A stretch of DNA of 64,000 bases from JAWWPY01 sp964412845 (GTDB lineage Bacteria > Actinomycetota > Actinomycetes > Streptosporangiales > Streptosporangiaceae). The stretch is from the NCBI GenBank assembly GCA_964412845.1, contig CAYPQM010000010.1, forward strand, positions 1-64,000. Direction: 5' to 3'. Below are positions 16,009-23,892 of the stretch, piece by piece. Every line of letters begins with the position of its first letter. Position 1 is the first letter of the stretch. The position numbers were made by a program, and so were the translations under genes. Below the pieces are notes generated by a model. It was given only the letters and a program-made list of their open reading frames with translations. It did no database searches and had not been told where the DNA came from.

Positions 16009-19000
16009 GTGCGGTCCAGGCAAGGGAGTACAACCAGCTCGACCCCTGACGCGACCCCCCGGCTAGCGGTCCAGACCGCCACGGCGCCACCAGATGTGGC
16101 TCCGGGCGGAGGGCGATCATTTTCTAATGGCGGTGCGCCGCCCGATACCAGTGCGGTGGACGGCGGCAGCACGTTCCTGGGCAGCCTGCCCACGGCCCCC
16201 GCCCCAGCGCGGCAGGCGTTCCGTTATCCGCTGAAGAACTGGCGGTTGCGGTCCCGGCTCCGTCTGCTGGTCACCCTGCCCACGCTGGCCGCTGTGATTC
16301 TCTGTGGCGTCAGCGTGGTGTCCTCCGCCCGCAGCGCCCTGGCCTATCAGCGGGTGGAGCAGTTCTCCAGGCTGGGCGGGGAGATCACTAGCCTGATCCA
16401 GGCGCTGCAGGCCGAACGCGAAGACACCATCAGGTACATCACGGTGGGTCCGGGAGGAGGCGGTCGCGGCTCACCTGGCGCGGCGGCCACACCCGAATTA
16501 GCGGTCCTCGCCCAGGATCATCACGCCACCGATCAGCTCGCCGCGCGGGTGCGGAGCCTGGCCGCGGCCATTGGCACGTCCTACCCGGCGGTGGCCCAGC
16601 GGGAGGCACGCGGGGCGATCACCGCGATCGATGGGCTCCAGGCCCTCCGCAGCTTCGCGACCGGCACGCAGATTCCCTCGCTGGTGGTGATCCAGCAGTA
16701 CGCCAGCACGATCGAGCAGCTACTCGCGCTTGGCAACGAAATCGCGACGGGCAACAACGACGCGACGCTGGCCGACACCGTCCGGGTCATGGGCCTCATC
16801 TCCGGCATGAAGGAAGAGGTGTCGCAGGAACAGGCGATCCTCACCTCAGCCCTCACCCCCGACCTGGTGGGCGCGGCCCAGTTCCAGCCCGGCCAGCTTT
16901 CTGCCGTCAACGCGGCGCAGGCACAGCAGCAGGCTGACCTGGCCCAGTTCAGCCTCACCGCCACCGGCAGCCAGCGCCAGTTCTACGAAAACGCGCTGTC
17001 CTCGGCGCAGGCCGACCGGGCGCAGGCGCAGGTGCAGCAAGCAATCGCGCTGGCCCTGGACGGTGGCTCCTCGGCGGAGAACCCGGCCTTCACCAATGCC
17101 GCCAACGGTTCCGCGTACCTGGTGGCCAGCCTGCACCAAGTCGAGCAGGGATTCATGTCCTCGATCATCAGCCAGAGCGGCTCGCTGCGGGACAAGTCGA
17201 TCAGCTCGGCGCTGATCGAGGGCATCGCGGTGCTGCTGGTGCTGGCCCTGGCGCTGTTCTTCACCATCGCCGTGAGCCGCTCCATGACCCGCCCGCTGCA
17301 CAGGCTGCGAGCCGGTGCGCTTGAGGTGGCGGGGGTGCGGCTGCCGGAGACCGTTCGCTGGATGAGCGGGGGCGGTGGCACCGACGCGCCGCTGGAGGTG
17401 GAGCCCATCGAGGTGGACTCCACCGACGAGATTGGCGAGGTCGCCCGGGCGTTCGACCAGGTCCACAAGGAGGCGGTGCGGCTGGCGGCCAACGAGGCAG
17501 CGCTGCGCGGGAACATCAACGCCATGTTCGTGAACCTCTCCCGCCGCAGCCAGTCGCTCGTGGAGCGCCAGATCCGCCTCATCGACGACCTGGAGCAGGG
17601 CGAGCAGGATTCTGAGCGGCTGGCGAACCTGTTCCAGATGGACCACCTGGCCACCAGGATGCGCCGTAACTCGGAGAACCTGCTGGTTCTGGCGGGCCAC
17701 GAACTGTCCCGGCGATGGGCCGAACCGGTGGTGCTGGTGGACGTGCTGCGTGCGGCGGTGTCGGAGATCGAGCATTACGAGCGCGTCACGCCGAACATCC
17801 AGCCGGGAATCGCAGTCCGCGGGCAGGCGGTCAGCGACGTTGTCCACCTGCTGTCCGAGCTGGCCGAGAACGCGACCACGTTCTCCCCCTCAGGAACACC
17901 AGTGCACGTGTCGGGCCACCTGCTCAGCAGCGGCGGCGCACTATTGGACATCACCGACCAGGGCGTCGGAATGCCGGCCGAGGAGATGGCTCACGCCAAC
18001 TGGCGGCTGGACAATCCCCCGGTCGTGGATGTCGCGGTCTCCCGCCGGATGGGACTGTTCGTGGTCGCCCGGCTGGCGGCCAGGCACGGGATCCGGGTAC
18101 GGCTCCGGCCCGCCCCCACCGGGGGCCTGACTGCCCTGGTCTGGCTTCCTGACGAAGTGGTCTCGCGCGAGCCGCTCGGTTCCACCCTGGGCTTGCGCCG
18201 GTTCCAGCCCCCCATGGCTGACGCCATGACCAGAAGGACAGGGACAGGGCCAGCCGCCGACCAGGCCCATGACCGTGCGGAGGCTGCTCGGGCGGTGTCA
18301 GCTGCGCGCGTGTCGCGGTTTGAGCCGGCTCAGCCCGAGACCGGAAATACGGCGGCCAGGGCCAGCGGCGGCCTGGACCGGACTGCGGTCCTTTCCGCAC
18401 CGTCAGTGCTGACTGCACCGTCGGCCCTGGGCGCACCGCCGGGCCTGGGCGCACCGCCGGGCCTGGGCGCACCGCCGGNNNNNNNNNNNNNNNNNNNNNN
18501 NNNNNNNNNNNNNNNNNNNNNNNNNNNNNNNNNNNNNNNNNNNNNNNNNNNNNNNNNNNNNNNNNNNNNNNNNNNNNNCCTGGGCGCACCGCCGGGCCTG
18601 GGCGCACCGCCGGGCCTGGGCGCACCGCCGGCGAACGTGGCGGTGACCGTGCCCGCGGCCGAACGGCCCGGACCGGCCCGGCCGCCTCATGACCTGACCG
18701 CGTCACCACCGGTGAGCAATGGGCAGGAGAACCGGCTGCCTATCTTCGAATCAGTGGAGTCCGATTGGTTCCGGCGCGGCAGGCCTGCGGTGGACAGATC
18801 GGCTCCCGCCGTGGACTCGGGCTCGACCGGCTGGTCGTCACCCGCGGATGCGGGATGGCGGGCGGCCGAAGTGGTGCAGGCACCGGTGTCCGCCGGATTC
18901 ACCGGGGCGGGGCTGCCTAAGCGGGTGCCGAAGGCGAACCTGGTGCCCGGGGGCGCTGACCCCTCCGTGGCGCCAGCACCGCCCGTGCCCGCACGGTCCG

Positions 19001-19113
19001 CCGCGCAGGCGAGAGAACGCCTGGCCAGCTTCCAGCAGGGGATCAGGAAGGCGCGCGCGGCCACCCCCCTGGATGAGCCACGTACCAGCGGTGAGGCAGA
19101 CGATGCCAGATAA
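16009..19113 (+). CDS. cvnA: Conservon sensor histidine kinase CvnA (NIT-HAMP-HATPase)
   Basis: About 1030 residues plus a gap. After a Pro/Ala-rich lead there is TM1 (LVTLPTLAAVILCGVSVVSS), a large extracytoplasmic all-alpha nitrate/nitrite-sensor-like (NIT) domain, TM2 (GIAVLLVLALALFFTIAV), a HAMP domain, then the kinase core with MDHLATRMRRNSENLL, N-box ELAENATTF and G-box DITDQGVGMP. The C-terminal third is a long Pro/Ala-rich tail with GLGAPP repeats and a final RLASFQQGIRKAR motif. This is the layout of CvnA proteins, which act with CvnB and CvnD beneath the membrane. GTG 16009 has GAGAGGTG 8 nt upstream; a GTG at 15940 is also open. A 100-N run interrupts the repeat tail, so the true length is unknown. 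Confidence 0.88.
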   Translation: MRSRQGSTTSSTPDATPRLAVQTATAPPDVAPGGGRSFSNGGAPPDTSAVDGGSTFLGSLPTAPAPARQAFRYPLKNWRLRSRLRLLVTLPTLAAVILCGVSVVSSARSALAYQRVEQFSRLGGEITSLIQALQAEREDTIRYITVGPGGGGRGSPGAAATPELAVLAQDHHATDQLAARVRSLAAAIGTSYPAVAQREARGAITAIDGLQALRSFATGTQIPSLVVIQQYASTIEQLLALGNEIATGNNDATLADTVRVMGLISGMKEEVSQEQAILTSALTPDLVGAAQFQPGQLSAVNAAQAQQQADLAQFSLTATGSQRQFYENALSSAQADRAQAQVQQAIALALDGGSSAENPAFTNAANGSAYLVASLHQVEQGFMSSIISQSGSLRDKSISSALIEGIAVLLVLALALFFTIAVSRSMTRPLHRLRAGALEVAGVRLPETVRWMSGGGGTDAPLEVEPIEVDSTDEIGEVARAFDQVHKEAVRLAANEAALRGNINAMFVNLSRRSQSLVERQIRLIDDLEQGEQDSERLANLFQMDHLATRMRRNSENLLVLAGHELSRRWAEPVVLVDVLRAAVSEIEHYERVTPNIQPGIAVRGQAVSDVVHLLSELAENATTFSPSGTPVHVSGHLLSSGGALLDITDQGVGMPAEEMAHANWRLDNPPVVDVAVSRRMGLFVVARLAARHGIRVRLRPAPTGGLTALVWLPDEVVSREPLGSTLGLRRFQPPMADAMTRRTGTGPAADQAHDRAEAARAVSAARVSRFEPAQPETGNTAARASGGLDRTAVLSAPSVLTAPSALGAPPGLGAPPGLGAPPXXXXXXXXXXXXXXXXXXXXXXXXXXXXXXXXXXLGAPPGLGAPPGLGAPPANVAVTVPAAERPGPARPPHDLTASPPVSNGQENRLPIFESVESDWFRRGRPAVDRSAPAVDSGSTGWSSPADAGWRAAEVVQAPVSAGFTGAGLPKRVPKANLVPGGADPSVAPAPPVPARSAAQARERLASFQQGIRKARAATPLDEPRTSGEADDAR
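18422..18630 (+). repeat. 18-nt tandem repeat encoding GLGAPP
   Basis: Near-identical 18-nt units (GGCCTGGGCGCACCGCCG) encode Gly-Leu-Gly-Ala-Pro-Pro in the tail of CvnA. Three copies are visible on each side of the gap. The copy number is unresolved and is likely the reason the assembly broke here. Confidence 0.92.
18479..18578. other. Assembly gap (100 N)
   Basis: Exactly 100 ambiguous bases, the conventional placeholder for a gap of unknown size. It falls inside the 18-nt repeat; the frame is open on both sides, but whether it stays in phase depends on the real gap length. Confidence 0.99.
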
Positions 19114-19182
19114 CCCGCGATCACGATCACCTCACGAGATCACCCAGCTGGTCACCCCGAGGCCACGCGGAGAGGAAAACCG

Positions 19183-19605
19183 GTGAGCCCGCTGACTTCT
19201 TCAGCGCAGGATCTGAATTGGCTTATCACGAATTTCGCCGGGCGGGTGCCGTCCGTAGCCCATGCGATCGTTGTTTCGGCGGATGGCTTGCCGCTGGCCT
19301 TCTCGGATGGGTTTCCGCAGGACCGGGCGGACCAGCTGGCCGCGGTGACCTCCGGGCTGACCAGCCTGACCCAAGGTGCGGCCCGCGTGTTCGAAGGCGG
19401 AGCCGTAACGCAGACGGTGGTCGAGATGCGGCAGGGGCTGTTACTGGTGATGGCGATCAGCGATGGTTCCAGCATGGCCGTGCTCGCATCGGCGGATTGC
19501 GACATGGGCCTGGTGGCCTATGAGATGGCGCTGCTCGTGGAGAGGGTAGGCCAGGCCTTCACGCCCGATATGCGCGGCGGGCTCCGGCCGGAGAACGGCA
19601 GTTAA
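19183..19605 (+). CDS. cvnB: Conservon roadblock/LC7 protein CvnB
   Basis: 140 residues, the usual size of CvnB. Begins with LNWLITNFAGRVPSVAHAIV and continues SADGLPLAFSDG, the signature of roadblock/LC7 (MglB-like) proteins that dimerise and modulate small GTPases. GTG 19183 is preceded by GGAGAGG. It lies between the sensor kinase and the GTPase, with short spacers on both sides, so it is part of the conservon operon. Codon 87 (19441-19443) is TTA, the rare Leu codon read by the bldA tRNA in Streptomyces; regulation of that kind is possible but unproven here. Confidence 0.93.
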   Translation: MSPLTSSAQDLNWLITNFAGRVPSVAHAIVVSADGLPLAFSDGFPQDRADQLAAVTSGLTSLTQGAARVFEGGAVTQTVVEMRQGLLLVMAISDGSSMAVLASADCDMGLVAYEMALLVERVGQAFTPDMRGGLRPENGS

Positions 19606-19653
19606 TCCCTGGAGAGGGTGATAGCCGGACCTTAACCAGTTGAAGGGTACACA

Positions 19654-20304
19654 GTGGATTTCGCAAGATCGCAGTCCGTGCAGGATAATCCGGCCGAAGC
19701 CGTGATGACGCCAGTCAAGATCGTCGTGGCGGGCGGCTTCGGCGTAGGCAAGACCACTTTCGTCGGGTCGGTCTCGGAGATCACGCCGCTTACCACCGAG
19801 GCGCTGCTGACCGCCGCCAGCGGCGGCGTTGATGATCTGGCCCACGTGCCGGAAAAGACAACCACCACGGTGGCTATGGACTTCGGCCGGGTCACTCTGG
19901 ACGCCGGGCTCATCCTGTATCTGTTCGGCACGCCCGGGCAGCACCGTTTCTGGTTCATGTGGGATGACCTCATCCAGGGGGCCATCGGTGCTGTGGTCCT
20001 CGTGGACACCCACCGGCTGGCTGAATCTTTCCCCGCGGTCGACTACTTCGAGGCGGCCGGCCTGCCGTTCATTGTGGGCGTCAACGGGTTCCACGGCGAG
20101 TTCCCGCACACCACCATCAATGTGCAGGAAGCATTGTCGGTGAGCCAGGAGGTGCCGGTCATCGAGTGCGATGCCCGAACGCAGGGATCCGCCAAGACGA
20201 CTTTGATTACCCTCGTCCAGCACGCCATGGCCATGCAGTTGAAACATCCGCTAGCGCTTCCGGCCAGCCAGCAGTGCCCGCCGGCAATGGCAGATGAGCG
20301 CTGA
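19654..20304 (+). CDS. cvnD: Conservon Ras-like GTPase CvnD
   Basis: 216 residues. G1/P-loop GGFGVGKTTFVG, switch regions with TTTTVAMDFGRV, G3-like LFGTPGQHRF, and a G4 region reading VGVNGF in place of NKxD, all features of CvnD GTPases. It should cycle between GDP and GTP under control of CvnB and report signals from the kinase. Start is GTG at 19654, 48 nt after cvnB. The DUF742 gene (cvnC) normally found between cvnB and cvnD is absent. Confidence 0.93.
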   Translation: MDFARSQSVQDNPAEAVMTPVKIVVAGGFGVGKTTFVGSVSEITPLTTEALLTAASGGVDDLAHVPEKTTTTVAMDFGRVTLDAGLILYLFGTPGQHRFWFMWDDLIQGAIGAVVLVDTHRLAESFPAVDYFEAAGLPFIVGVNGFHGEFPHTTINVQEALSVSQEVPVIECDARTQGSAKTTLITLVQHAMAMQLKHPLALPASQQCPPAMADER

Positions 20305-20316
20305 GACAGCGCGGCG

Positions 20317-20571
20317 CTAGCTCTGCCGTTCGTCCATGGGCCGGACAAACAGCCCCCGGCCCATGACGGTTTTGAGGTAACCGTCGGCGCGCAGCGCCTG
20401 AACCGCGCGCTCGACCGTGCCAGGGCTCACGCTGTATTCCTCAGACAGAACACGCTTGCTGGGGATAGCCCGGCGCGGCGGGATCTCGCCCGAGTCGATC
20501 TTTCCCCGGAGTATCGCGGCAAGTTGCTGGTAGACGGGTACATCCGCGGCCGAGTCGATCATCGTCACCAT
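20317..20571 (-). CDS. Short GntR family transcriptional regulator
   Basis: About 84 residues. A single winged helix: VPVYQQLAAILRGKIDSGEI, the helix-turn-helix SKRVLSEEYSVSPGTVERAVQAL and the wing GYLKTVMGRGLFV. It stops right after the DNA-binding domain, so it lacks any ligand-binding domain, as do some small YtrA-like or conservon-linked regulators. ATG codons at 20589, 20571 and 20562 are all in frame with no clear ribosome binding site. Convergent with cvnD. Confidence 0.82.
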   Translation of the reverse strand: MVTMIDSAADVPVYQQLAAILRGKIDSGEIPPRRAIPSKRVLSEEYSVSPGTVERAVQALRADGYLKTVMGRGLFVRPMDERQS

Positions 20572-20717
20572 GGCGAATGACGCTAGCACAACCCCGGACT
20601 ACTAGGGCTATTACCGTATATTTTGGTTTATCTCTGGATAGCTATATAGCCATCGTGGATATCCATAGGTACCTTTGTGTGCGAGATCTCTGGCTGGGCT
20701 TGGCACCAGGAGCACCC

Positions 20718-21032
20718 ATGAAGGAGCACACCGTGGAGCTCACCACCCCCCTCGGCCCGGTGACCGCCGACTTCAGCAAAGGCCCGCTCACTGGCTGCGA
20801 TGTCGCGACCGTGAACACCGGGCCGGGATTCGGGATCAACTGCCACGAGTACTCCGGCGCGGTGTTCCTGAACAGCCCCGGCTGGACTGAGGCCGCCGCT
20901 CACCTGCTGTACGACACGACGTTCGCTGACGCGGACGGGAAACACCCGTTTCCGAGAGACCGCGCCGCGATGGTCGCAGCGATCAGGGCCGCCGTCGCCG
21001 GCTACGCCGCCAAGGCGGCCATCGGCGAGTGA
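20718..21032 (+). CDS. Hypothetical protein, 104 residues
   Basis: AGGAG at 20708-20712 precedes the ATG. The sequence has no motif I recognise; it is soluble-looking, with two Cys (TGCDVA, INCHEY) and an Ala-rich C-terminal helix. Upstream (20590-20700) the DNA is unusually AT-rich, suggesting a promoter shared divergently with the short GntR gene. It converges on the P450 gene with a 7-nt gap. Confidence 0.6.
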   Translation: MKEHTVELTTPLGPVTADFSKGPLTGCDVATVNTGPGFGINCHEYSGAVFLNSPGWTEAAAHLLYDTTFADADGKHPFPRDRAAMVAAIRAAVAGYAAKAAIGE

Positions 21033-21039
21033 GGCACGG

Positions 21040-22254
21040 TCAGCGCAGCGCAAGCGTTATTTCCCGCGGGACCGACAGCGTTCCCGGCTGCCAATCCAGG
21101 CTGGCCGCCAGCCGGGCGGCGGGGAACTCACCGAAGAACACGGCGAGCGCGCTCGCTAGCCACACCCGCGTCAGCGCGGCACCCGGGCAGAAATGCGGGC
21201 CAACCCCGAAGGCAATATTCCGCGGCGGCGGGCCGCCGGAATCATGGGCGGCGGCGATCAGCGACGGCAGCACTACCGTTCCCTTGCTGACCAGCCGGCG
21301 GCCAAGCCAGGTATCCGCCAGGGCCACGCGGGGCAGAGCGACCGGGAACATGGCCCGGTAACTCAGCAGGTGCGCGGCCACCGAGGCCCAGGTCCGCTCG
21401 CCTCGCAGGACGGCCGCGATGACCTGCGGCTGCTGCGCCACTTCGGTGAGAGCTCGGGCGAGAACTGGGAGGATGGCTCCGAAGCCGTTACTCACGGTGC
21501 CGATGACATGGACGACCTGGCTCGCCGTGTAGCCGTCCAGCGCCACGATCATCTGTGACGTTAATGACCCGTCGGGCCGGGCCCGCTTCGCGGCGACGAT
21601 CGATGCGTAATAGCTGTACAGGTCTTCCCACGCCGCGGCCACCTTGCTCACCGCGTCCGCGCTGGCCACGACCGCGAACGCGACCCGGGAGAACTCCAGC
21701 ACCCGGTCCCAGTCTTCGGTGGGAATGCCCATGGCCCGGCAGACCGCCGCCGCGGTGAACGGCTTCGCGAATCCGGCCAGGGCGTCCGCGGCGCGGTGGG
21801 CACTCAATGCCGCAGAGAGGTCCGCGGCGAGCGCCTCGATGGCCGGGCGGGTCGCTTCGGCGGCGTGCCGGGTGAACAAGCCGTTGATCCGCTGCCGGTA
21901 CTCGCGCAACTGCGGGGGGTTCATGTTAAGCAAACCTCCGTCCGCCGACTGCATCTCGGCCCCGGTCAGCGGACACCGGCGCAGCTCGCCGGAGTCGGTG
22001 ACGCCGGCCATCCCGAAATGGGTGGTGTCGGACAGCGAGCGCAGCACATCCGGGCGGTGGCGCAGGACGAGCATCGGATCGCCGCCGGCCGGCCGGCCAG
22101 CCAGGTCACCGGCGGCACCGGAGCACAGCACCGGCGGCGGTGCGCCGAGTGGTTCGGCCGCGAAGGTCAAGACCGGGACGGCAACGGACGGCTGGACGGT
22201 CAGCATCGGGGCCGGATCTGCTGCGCCATGGCCAGCCGGCCGGGATTCACCCAT
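21040..22254 (-). CDS. Cytochrome P450 lacking the ExxR motif (CYP157-like)
   Basis: 404 residues, normal for a soluble actinobacterial P450. The heme loop FGVGPHFCPG is intact with its thiolate Cys. The I-helix reads IGTVSNGFGAIL, without the usual AGxxT acid-alcohol pair. The K-helix region reads AAHLLSYRAMFP, where ExxR would be expected; I see no Glu-x-x-Arg there. Loss of ExxR is known for the CYP157 family, whose genes are found with conservons in Streptomyces, so the location beside a conservon fits. ATG 22254 is used; a TTG at 22263 and an ATG at 22206 are also in frame. Redox partners and substrate are unknown. Confidence 0.85.
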   Translation of the reverse strand: MGESRPAGHGAADPAPMLTVQPSVAVPVLTFAAEPLGAPPPVLCSGAAGDLAGRPAGGDPMLVLRHRPDVLRSLSDTTHFGMAGVTDSGELRRCPLTGAEMQSADGGLLNMNPPQLREYRQRINGLFTRHAAEATRPAIEALAADLSAALSAHRAADALAGFAKPFTAAAVCRAMGIPTEDWDRVLEFSRVAFAVVASADAVSKVAAAWEDLYSYYASIVAAKRARPDGSLTSQMIVALDGYTASQVVHVIGTVSNGFGAILPVLARALTEVAQQPQVIAAVLRGERTWASVAAHLLSYRAMFPVALPRVALADTWLGRRLVSKGTVVLPSLIAAAHDSGGPPPRNIAFGVGPHFCPGAALTRVWLASALAVFFGEFPAARLAASLDWQPGTLSVPREITLALR

Positions 22255-22350
22255 ACCTGCCAATACACGTCAGGGCCCCCTTCCGCGGCAGTACCTGAAC
22301 GCTGGCCCGGGGGCCACGGCCAGTTCTGGCGGCGGTGTCAACGTAATTGA

Positions 22351-22376
22351 CCCTTGGGTATACAAGGGTACCCAAG
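22351..22376. promoter_or_regulatory. Interlocking palindromes, candidate operator
   Basis: Two overlapping perfect inverted repeats: CCCTTG-6 nt-CAAGGG and CTTGGGTA-8 nt-TACCCAAG. They lie about 100 nt upstream of the P450 start, in AT-richer DNA, and are preceded on the plus strand by TTGACC. Suited to a dimeric regulator; which one is unknown. Confidence 0.5.
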
Positions 22377-22555
22377 TACATCACTGATTATGTTGGCACG
22401 GCTACAGCTATAAAGCGAAACGTGGACCACAGCGAGCCAACTCGGCAACCAACGGCTGCCATCAGCGGCGACGAAGGTGATTGCGCCCAGAATCGGGCCT
22501 GTATCCCGAATCCGCCAGGTCAACCAGCGACAAACCGGGCGATCCGCAATTAGCA

Positions 22556-22591
22556 CTGCGACTTGCGCTGCGACTTGCGCTGCGACTAGCG
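22556..22591 (+). repeat. Three tandem 12-nt units
   Basis: CTGCGACTTGCG twice, then CTGCGACTAGCG. No gene covers it; function unknown. Confidence 0.75.
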
Positions 22592-23047
22592 GGGGAAACC
22601 CGGCCTGAGGATGCCGCGGAGGGGCGCGGCGCACGAGAAAGTTTGGCAACGCCGCAGCCATCTGGTGGCGCTGCGCATTCTTGAGATCTTTGGCCGGAAC
22701 TCAATGAGGATGGCGCAGCGGCCGTCTCACATCACGGTGCCGGGCCACGCCACGGCAGCGGGAACATCGCAGACCATGCCAATGGACACGACAGCGCCCG
22801 GCAGAGACCCGGTGAACACGCTAATCAGCCATCTAATATCGCATTGCGCAGCGCGGTCAATAGCGCGCGAACGGCGCTGTCACGACAACAGGATGCCGCG
22901 AGCAGCGCCACACGCCACATGATGACTTTTCGGCAGCGGAAGAAACAGCCGTCATGCCGCTGAATATCATGACGTTTGGATATGCCGGCCGGTCCAGCAG
23001 AATGAGACCGGGCCGGGATACAGCCATGTCGCCGACGCGATCGAAGG

Positions 23048-23323
23048 CTAGTACATCCAGGGCCTGGGCACGGCCTTGACGGAAGTCGCCGAGACATCAC
23101 GGCCGACCGCTGGCTGATGTGTGCTCGCGTGAACATGGCCAGCACTGCCGTGCCCCGGCAATGTCAGTGCGGCAGCGCCAAGGCCGCCCACCATGAGAGC
23201 GAGAACGAGAATCCCACGTTGCGCACGAGCGCGAACCGTCCGCTTCGAGGCGGCACGATGAGCGCCGCCCACCGATCTGCCGGTCCGCATGACGGCATGC
23301 AATAACGACCTATGAGTCTTCAT
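23048..23323 (-). CDS. Possible small secreted peptide
   Basis: 91 residues. A long basic N-region is followed by the hydrophobic core GILVLALMVGGLGAAALTL and a small-residue region that could be cut by signal peptidase, leaving a mature peptide of about 25-30 residues ending VPRPWMY. GAGGGGA lies about 8 nt upstream of the ATG. It is divergent from the BTAD regulator gene with a long spacer. No family is recognised. The codon pattern is less convincing than in neighbouring genes, so it may be spurious. Confidence 0.4.
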   Translation of the reverse strand: MKTHRSLLHAVMRTGRSVGGAHRAASKRTVRARAQRGILVLALMVGGLGAAALTLPGHGSAGHVHASTHQPAVGRDVSATSVKAVPRPWMY

Positions 23324-23892
23324 CGAGAAGATCCCCTCATTGGTAACTTCACATCAGGTCATCTGAGATATGAAAAACTACACCACAATCCATCCCGGGA
23401 TATGGCATTTGGACCAATCCGGGGGGCATCCTCGCGGATGTACCGGATATCCACCGCGACTCGCCGGAGCCTTGCCGGGGGAGCCTTACTGACCTAGCCG
23501 CATGGGCGACCGCGGCAGCGCCCGATCTTCTGCCGGGTTCCCTGGAGTCCGGTAACAACGGGCATCCCGCCGGTGGTGTCACGCCACGCCCGCCCGCATG
23601 ACATCAGGTATCACTTGCGACTGCCACTCATACCTTCAGCCCCAGAAATCACACGAATACGTTCTTCTACACTTTCATCGCAGGCCGGGGCGGCGCCCTA
23701 GGCGAAACCTGTGGAAATTGAGCCCCCTGCCGGACCGGCAGGGGCTGATCATTCCCCGTTCACCGCGAGTTCTCCCAGGATCCGAGTGAGAAGGGCGCGT
23801 GACGGGTATCAACGCAGGCGAGAGTTTCCGTACATCCCTTTCGGATGCCGGCTGCGGTTAAGCCCGCAGGCGGCAGAAGACGCAAGGCGATC
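23324..23892. other. Intergenic region upstream of the BTAD regulator
   Basis: About 570 nt without a convincing gene. It contains the inverted repeat at 23724-23744 and some AT-richer patches (23360-23400, 23640-23680). Confidence 0.5.
23724..23744. promoter_or_regulatory. Inverted repeat upstream of the BTAD regulator
   Basis: CCCCTGCCGG and CCGGCAGGGG separated by one base. It could be an operator or a hairpin in the long leader of the regulator mRNA. No gene ends nearby, so a simple terminator is less likely. Confidence 0.45.

Larger units (their letters stand above)
22264..23047. other. Non-coding region upstream of the P450 gene
   Basis: About 780 nt with lower GC than its surroundings. 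It has interlocking palindromes at 22351-22376 and a 12-nt tandem repeat at 22556-22591. The open frames crossing it have no protein-like features. Confidence 0.5.

Noticed and set aside
18422..18630. Possible CRISPR array because of short regular repeats around the gap
   Set aside because: The units are head-to-tail without spacers, lie inside a coding sequence in frame, and there are no cas genes.
22338..22661. Minus-strand open frame upstream of the P450
   Set aside because: It covers the palindromes and the 12-nt repeat, and shows no protein-like pattern.
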